DNA from: Chloromonas sp. AAM2
Taxonomy: Eukaryota; Chlorophyta; Chlorophyceae; Chlamydomonadales; Chlamydomonadaceae
Assembly (NCBI GenBank): GCA_004335635.1
Contig: QAXH01004200.1
Location: 7,908 to 36,412, forward strand
Direction of reading: 5' to 3'
DNA length: 28,505 bases
The notes under the pieces were generated by a model. The model was not told the DNA's origin, made no database searches, and saw nothing but the letters and a program-made list of their open reading frames with translations. The position numbers and the translations under genes are program-made. Of this stretch, positions 21,801 through 28,505 are shown piece by piece; the first letter of the stretch is position 1; each line of letters begins with the position of its first letter.

Positions 21801-24800
21801 CATAAGTCTGCCTGTCTGTGGTGCCTCCGGCCTGCGGGTAGATTAGTCATGTCGGATGCAAGAGCAAGTGCTCACCATTTGGTCATGCCATGCTTGGTGA
21901 GGCCAGCTTAGATGTTGGCACATGGATGGTGTTCAAGTGCTGCAGCCTGGCTGCTGGAACGTTTACGAAACCAAGTGACCTTTCTTTTTGGCCTTTGGAT
22001 AGGATGGTCACATCTGTGCTGCCTCTGACGTGCTGGCCTGTTCCGCTTGTGCCTCTCACGGTGCAGGTGCGTGAGACGTCCCGGTTCAGCCTGTGGAAGC
22101 CCAGCACGTGGCGTAACGCGCCCGCCAAGGGGGCAGAGGAGGTCAAGCGCGACTTCAGGTGCGCAACAGTGCCTGTGGTACATAGGCTACTCCGTGTGTG
22201 TGGGCGACACGTGCTGTTCAACACGTGCTGTGTGTGGGGTATATGGTTACTCGTGTGTGGGGAGGTTTTGGGCTACTCAGTGTGTGTGGGACGCGGTCTA
22301 CCAAAAGGGTGTGAGAGGTATAGGCTGAGTGACAGTGTCTGTGGGGTTGACCACGGGTGCTGGCCCTACAGGGTGAATGAAGGCCATTCGGGTGCGCTTG
22401 CACTTTTGGGAATAGGATTGTTCCTGGTTGGTTTTCTGAACTGTAGTTCGAACCCGCGTGTTGTTCTTGGCTGAGGGATTGCTCCGTGCCAGCGACACCC
22501 CTGCTGGCCCGCTTGAGAGCGGCAACCTTCAGTCTCGTGACTGATCAGTGCTGCTCAAGGGGTATGAATCCCAAGATATGCAAAACTGTGCTACATTGTT
22601 GCGACTGCTTGTGCATCCCTGATATTCTTGGTCTGGTCCTCTGTCACCGCAGCGACATCATCCTCCCAGGTGGCCTCCATAACAACGTGCGCATGTTGGC
22701 CGCGGCGGCATCAAACACAAAGAAGCACGGGGCGCCATTCAGGCACATGCTGTTCTACGGTAAGCTCTCGCCACGTGCTATGTGTGGCATCCTGGTCTGG
22801 CCACGGAGGGTACGCCCAGTGAGGCAGCAGGTGTGCTGCAACGTCATGTATTGGTTTCCTACCCAAGGCTGGGCGTAGCAGCTCTCCTGTCAACTCACGT
22901 TCTCAAGCCTCAATCCTGGTTGCCTCTTTTTGAAGTACTTATCAATTAAGCCCCATTAATCTAGCCATCCATCCATCTATCTATCAGTCTTCCAATCCAT
23001 CACTCCTATCCAGATGTAGCGTATCTATCTTACCTGTGCTCTAGTCTCTGTGTGTGCATGTCTTCCCATGTTCAGGCCCCCCTGGTACGGGTAAGACCAT
23101 GGCCGCCAAGCGCCTGGCGCGCACCAGTGGGCTGGACTACGCCATCATGAGCGGCGGTGACGTGGCGCCCCTGGAGGGGAAGGCAGTTACACAGCTTCAT
23201 CAAGTGAGGCAGGGCTGGGCTCAGAGAACTCAGGGCAGGGGGTGGGACGGGTACCGCTCTGGCTTTGGGTACCTTTGGGCTCAATTGCAGCGCAGTCAGG
23301 ACTGAGTGGAATGGAGTACCACACGCACCCCTAGGCACACACATAACAAGTTGTTTCCCGACAAAGTGACACCAAATGCCGTAGATATCAAAGTTCTTGC
23401 CCGCACAGTATGTCAGATGACATGTAGACGTGGATGCATGTCAGGCATCCGCAAAGCTTGTGGGGCTCGTGTGCGCGACTAAGTGTCGTAGGTTCCTTGC
23501 CGAGGCATGTACAGTATATGCGGTCCTGATGTCCAGGTGTTGCAGCATTTTGAGGATAAGGAAGTGATCAAGCGAGAGGGGCTCTGTTCACACAGGGGAG
23601 CTGCACTTTGCAACGCCACATTATTCTAGGTTACTTTAGAACACCCGGTCACTCTAGGAGCCCGGGCACTCTAGGTAGTCAGGCATTCAAGTATTTCGCA
23701 GTTCCTGACTCAACTCCCACACCGGTGCTGTTCACAGTCTTTCACAACAGACTGACCATGGTCCAAACTTCAATAGGAGTTGCCTGTTTTTCTGATGTAG
23801 AGACTGAGCTCCTTTGGCTTGCTCCTTGATGCATTGTCTGTCCCGTACAGGTGTTTGATTGGGCTGAGAGGTCGCAGCGCGGCCTGCTGCTGTTCATTGA
23901 CGAGGCGGACGCATTCCTGGGCCGGAGAAGGTGCGCGCACATACGAAAGCGCATGCTTTGTGCAGGATGCTCATCATGGATCATAGTGCTGGCACTGACA
24001 CATGGGCCGGCCAGAGGCATAGACTGTGTCTAGGGCTCTCATCATGTATCATTGGGCCGATGGGAGGTTGCAGCTATTGGTCAATGCTAGCTCAAGATCA
24101 GCAAACAAATTGCTAACTCAGGCCTAGCTCACAGACTCTCAGTTCGTGATACGAGGGTTCGCTGGTGATGCACTTCGGCCGCACCTGCATCGGTAGATTT
24201 TGTAGCCGGAACAACATCGGGCACTTGGGCAAATGCCATCTACGGCTGCCTTGTCTTCGTTCCTGCCTCTCACCCTATGTGTGAGTGGGCCCCTCACATA
24301 TCTGACCCACGTGTGTGTTTATCTCTGGCTCTCAGTGACGAGATGAGTGAGGGGTTGCGCGGCGCGCTCAACGCGCTGCTGTTCCGAACTGGAGACCAGA
24401 GCCGGGACTTCATGGTCGTCATTGCAACAAACAGGCCTGGTGAGGGAACGGGAAACAAGGGATGTGCTTGAGCGTGTGAGGCTGCCTCCTGACCCATGCC
24501 TGTCCTCTTCACCCACGTGGCCCTTCACTGCCACCTGCCCTCGCGCCTGTCCTGAAGCAACCTGCCAAGTTTTTCGGGATCCTTGCACCAGCGCTGCTGG
24601 TACTGTACCGTGTGCTTCCTGCAACTCACGGTATCTGCCATTGTTGTCCAGTTCTTACATTGCCTGTTATTGTCCTGTGTTGTATGATCCCAGGCGACCT
24701 AGATGACGCCGTTTTGGATCGGATGGACGAGGCGCTAGAGTTTGGCCTGCCCGGGCTAGAGGAGCGCAAGTCACTGCTCAGGCTGTACCTGGACAAGTGA

Positions 24801-26980
24801 GGCCGCAACGGGGGAAGGGAGCACAAGCTTTGTGATTGCATCAGTTCATTTTGTGGGCCGATGTGCGTGTGTCAGTGTGCATGGGGAGTGCTGTGTCATG
24901 GATCAGGCAGGTCTCACTAGCGCGCGGGGCCTCAGGCGCCCTAGCACATGGACAGAGTGAACAGCGTGTGTGCCATGACCGCAAAGGAAGGGCCCTAGGC
25001 AGTGATCATCAATGAACAATAATCAAGTCAAAAGGCTCAGGTTGTCCTGGTCATCCTTAGACCTGCAGTACGCCAGCTCCTGATGGTGCCGAGACTATGT
25101 TGCTTCTGGTTGTTGTGTTGTGTTCAGGTATGTGGTCAAGGCAGGCACAGCCGAGGGAGAGGCAGGTGCTGCGGCCTCATCAAGTCCAGCGGAACGACTA
25201 TCGGTGCGTAGGCATGGGCTTGCGGAGTGTGTGCCTGCTGTTAGTGTGGGTTCATTGGTTTTACCGCTACACAAGCAGATGCAGAGCAGGCATGGGCTGG
25301 GCATGCAGAGTGCGCATGGGCTTTCCAGTCCTGTGCCTGCTACGCGTGTGGTTTTTTGTTCCCACTGCCATGCAAGCAGTTCTGCCATGTGTCTGCAAGC
25401 ACTACCGATCAGGAGCTGCACCGATGACCGAGTGAGAATATGCGTGGCTTGGACTTGCCTTCGCAAGCATGCCTCGTGTTTCACTCGCTGCACATGCACA
25501 CGCGCCACACTCAAATCCCCTGTCTGTTTGTTTGCTGTGTGCTTCTAGTGAATTTGATTGACACGCACACTCGCATACAGCATGCCCAAGGTGTCCTGCC
25601 TCGCCCATATGTTAGCAATGCAAGGCTGTTGTCCCTGTGTCACCTGCTCCCTGTGTTGACTGCTCCCCGTGTTGACTGCTCCCCGTGTTGACTGCTCCCC
25701 GTGTTGACTGCTCCCCGTGTTGACTGCTCCTGCCTGTGCCCCATGCCCAGGCCATGATCCGCGGTCGCAAGACCAGCGCTGACCGCATCACCATCCAGGG
25801 AGTGGGCGAGCAGCACCTGGACAGCGCAGCGCACAAAATGGAGGGGTTCTCAGGTGCGCACGCCTGCGTGCCCTGCAGCACGGGACAGGCAGCATCAGGG
25901 AAAGCGTCACAGGACAAGGAAGCCTCGGTGGCTGTCATGCATTCAAGGGATTAACTGACACTGGACATGGCCACGTACCACATGCAGCTGCACAATTTGG
26001 ATGCGCGAGTCACGCCCTGCTCACATCGGCCAGCTCAACGCTCAATTGGCGAAATTTGCAGCGATTGGACACATTTCTGGAGGCTGGGCCTGCACCTGGA
26101 TAATGACTCTCACCATCCTGGCTTGCATGTGTCAGTCTTGCACCTGACATTAGGGTGTTCAGTTTTGCAGGGTACTTGGGTTTTGCAGGCAACCCAGCCT
26201 CCTGGCATGTGAAGCCGACTCTCACCACGCCTGCCTGCATGTGTTCTCTTGCTTCAGGGCGTGAGATCGCCAAGTTCATGGCGGCGGTCCAGGCGTCGGT
26301 GTACGGCGCCGCGCAGCCCGTGCTCACCGCATCCCTGTGGGCGAGTGTCCTCGAGCGCAAGCTGTACGAGCACCAGGAGAGAAAGGCATTCAAGTAAGGC
26401 AACCCTGAACCCGAACCTCAAATTTTAAACCCTTGATTCCAGATCAGAGCAGTGGTGTGATCCAGTGTGTGTGGAGGGTGTGGATGGCAAAGCAGGGATG
26501 CACGCCAACCCAGCTGTGAAGGAGACAGTTCTGGGCCGGGCTCAGCAAAGGTGGTGGTGATGCATGCATTCACCACAATATGGCAAGCAGCAGATGTGTC
26601 CGCTAGTGTGGGTTGGGTCAGAAGGCGGGCATTGAGAGTTTGCAGCCAGGTGTAAGTAAGTAAGCGACGAAGCCGGTCACCTGTCAAGCATTAGCGTGAA
26701 ATGCTGACTGCACGTACCGTGCATGCAAGCAAGTTCAACTTGGCAACCACTCTCATACATGCTGACCGGCAACCGTATGCTATTCCCAGAGTCATCCCAA
26801 CCTCCAAACCCTGTTCCTACTGAATCACTTGTAAGCTGCAAGGTCTGTTCCGCAGTGGAGTCACCCACTCGCTTGTCCCTTGCTTCCTGCAGGCTCGGCC
26901 ACCACGGCACCGGAGACAGCGAATCCACCGCTATGCTTACCAAGCAGCTGTCAGCAACCTTGAAGCCCAACGCAGCTTAG
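18861..26980 (+). CDS. ATAD3: ATAD3, inner mitochondrial membrane AAA+ ATPase (17 exons)
   Basis: ATAD3 is a mitochondrial inner-membrane ATPase linked to cristae and nucleoid organisation. Exons are 18861-19055, 19554-19649, 19811-19867, 20334-20411, 20686-20824, 21185-21276, 21465-21668, 22067-22158, 22653-22759, 23076-23203, 23851-23930, 24336-24439, 24694-24796, 25128-25203, 25751-25853, 26258-26393 and 26893-26980; phases agree, giving about 625 residues. In order they encode a hydrophobic N-terminus, [16 protein letters not shown], a charged coiled coil (about 66-219), a membrane segment [17 protein letters not shown] (about 250-266), [10 protein letters not shown], and one AAA+ module: Walker A GPPGTGKT (354-361), [13 protein letters not shown], Walker [12 protein letters not shown] (408-418), sensor Asn455 in ATNRPG, and Arg467 in [15 protein letters not shown]. 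Everything needed for ATP hydrolysis is present. A TAA at 26395-26397 overlaps the last donor, so a 597-residue form is possible. Of the longer introns, 5 and 14 carry minisatellites; 1, 3, 8, 10, 11 and 16 show nothing recognised. Confidence 0.96.
20821..20969. repeat. 19-bp minisatellite, almost 8 copies, starting on an ATAD3 exon end
   Basis: The unit gcacgtgggtggggatggt runs from 20821. Its first four bases are the end of exon 5 and the following gtgggt is the 5' splice site, so the array repeats exon end plus donor. Units 5-8 carry substitutions (cat for cgt, gatga for gatgg, ttgg for tggg). Confidence 0.96.
25644..25730. repeat. 16-bp minisatellite, about 5.5 copies, before an ATAD3 acceptor
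   Basis: The unit ctgctccccgtgttga is repeated at 25644 (ctgctccctgtgttga), 25660, 25676, 25692 and 25708, with a partial copy to 25730. It ends 20 bases before the acceptor of exon 15 at 25750. Confidence 0.95.
26651..26655 (+). terminator. TGTAA poly(A) signal candidate for the short ATAD3 form
   Basis: TGTAA lies about 250 bases past the TAA at 26395-26397 and inside the last intron of the long form; another is at 26830-26834. Past the long-form stop (26980) the first plus-strand TGTAA I find is at 27864, some 880 bases away. Confidence 0.35.
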
Positions 26981-28407
26981 ACACACTGCACGCGCCACTG
27001 CTGCAAGTGGCAATGCCAACTTGCGGCGGGGCACCGAACACTACCACCTGTGCGTGATGACTATTACCCTGGCATGATACAGCAGCTGCTCGTACTGAGT
27101 CGCCGAGCAATGTTCACCAGTTTTATCACGTGACGTGCTCCATGTGGCTGTGCTGGTCGTGCGGCGCATGTTGGTTACACCATGATGGCATGCCGTCCAA
27201 GCGCATGCAACTGGGCAAACAACGCCCGATGACTTTATGATGCCTTATTCGGTTACACAGTGAGAGTTCTTGACCAGCTGGACGGACTGAAGTACAATTG
27301 TACAAGACAGGCGCAGTTTAAGCGGCACTACCTCTTGTTTAGGTAGGCTTCAATTGTCGGCCGCAGACACAACCTCTTAACACGTTTTTGCGACATGAGG
27401 GACATGAAGTGAAAGAGGGACCACACCAGCATGCACGTACTGTGAAGCAAGGGAGAGAAACATGACGGGTTAGGACGCTGTGAGTATTCATGACTGAACT
27501 GCTAGGCAACTGGAGTTGTGTTTGGTGTGTATGAGAGCGAGGTGTGCACGAACAAGCGCTCGCATTTCACTGTCTTGGGCAAACTTGCACTGTGTTGACG
27601 TATTCCCTGCTGGGCAGCTGAGTGGCATAGCAATAGAATTTGCTCATGTGGTCGTTGAGCAATGTATGGCTGTGTTGCATGCCTGTGACAAGTGCATAGG
27701 CAGTGCCATACTGCGCAGTTACACGGAGCTTTCCAGTATGATTTCGTTCAATTGTAGCTGTTTGGGGCTCTGCAATGGCCCATCTTGTGACAGCACTGCT
27801 CAAACTGCGAACACAGCCGGTAAGCTTGCCTGAACCAGAACCTCCTCATCCCAAAGAAACGGATGTAACGAGGAGTCACACCGTGACCTCAAGATGCCGC
27901 TTGAGCCGATAACAACAGGCGCTGCATATGTGGCTGGACGCAATCTCCCTATTCTGGTTGCATAGTTGGGCAGTGGTCGCAGCCATGCTTGTGAGTGTGC
28001 AAATGATGCACATGGCTCGCACCACGGCTGGCCCGGTGGAGACTGCTGTATGCTTGTGACCAATTCAACATGAAACTGAGCCACTGTGCACCACGCAGGA
28101 AAGAACGCTGCTGCCAGTTATGCCTCAAGAGGCTGACATAGGGCTTGCTGCAGCCAAGTCTGGCAGCCATGCTCTGTGCTCCGGCAGCTGCACCTGTAAG
28201 CTCTGTCTTTGGCCACATGGCTGAGCATGGCTGAGCTGTTGCTCAGACACAACAGCAAAGGCTGCATTTCGCCAGGCTGGGGAACGAAGCGTTGTGGCCC
28301 TGGTGCCAACCACTGACTCAAAATAGCCGAGCTGAGCCCCTACTGTTGCTGATCATACGCCATGACTGTCAGATGTCAATGTGGGCCGCATGGAGCCTTG
28401 ACCACAG
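26981..28407. other. Region downstream of ATAD3 with no recognised gene
   Basis: About 1.4 kb in which no reading frame on either strand matches a family I know. It must contain the ATAD3 3' UTR, perhaps up to the TGTAA at 27864, and may contain the promoter or first exon of a gene entering at the right edge. Confidence 0.5.
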
Positions 28408-28505
28408 TACACCACCTTTCACCACGTGTCGGCAATGCGGCCGCTGCGCGCTTCTGGGGCAACCTAGCCGACTTCGTGACAGCCCATGCCGGAAGCCAGC
28501 CTGCA
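28408..28505 (+). CDS. Possible partial exon at the right window edge
   Basis: After a cag at 28405-28407 one frame stays open to the window end and looks coding, with an ARFWGNLADFVTAHAG stretch. If real, the preceding exon ends one base into a codon. I do not recognise the protein, no start or upstream exon was found, and a second frame is also open, so this is tentative. Confidence 0.22.

Noticed and set aside
26981..28407. Open frames of 60-105 codons on both strands downstream of ATAD3
   Set aside because: None shows a recognisable motif, consistent splice signals or coding-like composition.

Overview
This window is nuclear DNA of a eukaryote, most likely a green alga. The genes are split into many short exons by GT-AG introns of roughly 150 to 1,000 bases. 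The AAA+ protein has the plant and algal form of ATAD3. TGTAA, the usual chlorophyte poly(A) signal, lies just downstream of two of the stop codons. The simple repeats and interstitial CCCTAA repeats would fit the Chlamydomonadales, but the order-level placement is inference.

Four genes could be reconstructed exon by exon, with splice phase agreeing at every junction. On the minus strand, from right to left, they are: a SirB1-type (transglutaminase-like core plus TPR-like repeat) protein in 11 exons (18696 to 10722); a secreted papain-type (C1A) cysteine protease in 13 exons (9405 to 4131); and the dolichol-phosphate mannosyltransferase catalytic subunit DPM1 in 6 exons (3043 to 209). On the plus strand, ATAD3, an inner mitochondrial membrane AAA+ ATPase, runs in 17 exons from 18861 to 26980. 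It is divergent from the SirB1 gene across a 164-bp shared 5' region. A possible fifth gene enters at the extreme right edge.

The four genes are not an operon and share no obvious pathway: ER glycosylation donor synthesis, vacuolar or secreted proteolysis, a chaperone-like or scaffold protein of unknown role, and mitochondrial membrane and nucleoid organisation. They look like ordinary housekeeping neighbours.

The introns carry a different class of signal. Many hold their own minisatellite (units of 10, 13, 16, 19, 35 and 58 bp). In ATAD3 one array copies the 5' splice site itself and another lies directly against a 3' splice site. In two genes a stop codon overlaps a good 5' splice site, so intron retention would give a shorter C-terminus. 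One intron appears to use a GC donor. Short interstitial telomere-like repeats and a 33-base assembly gap lie in one intron of the SirB1 gene. I did not find a convincing new multi-gene system.
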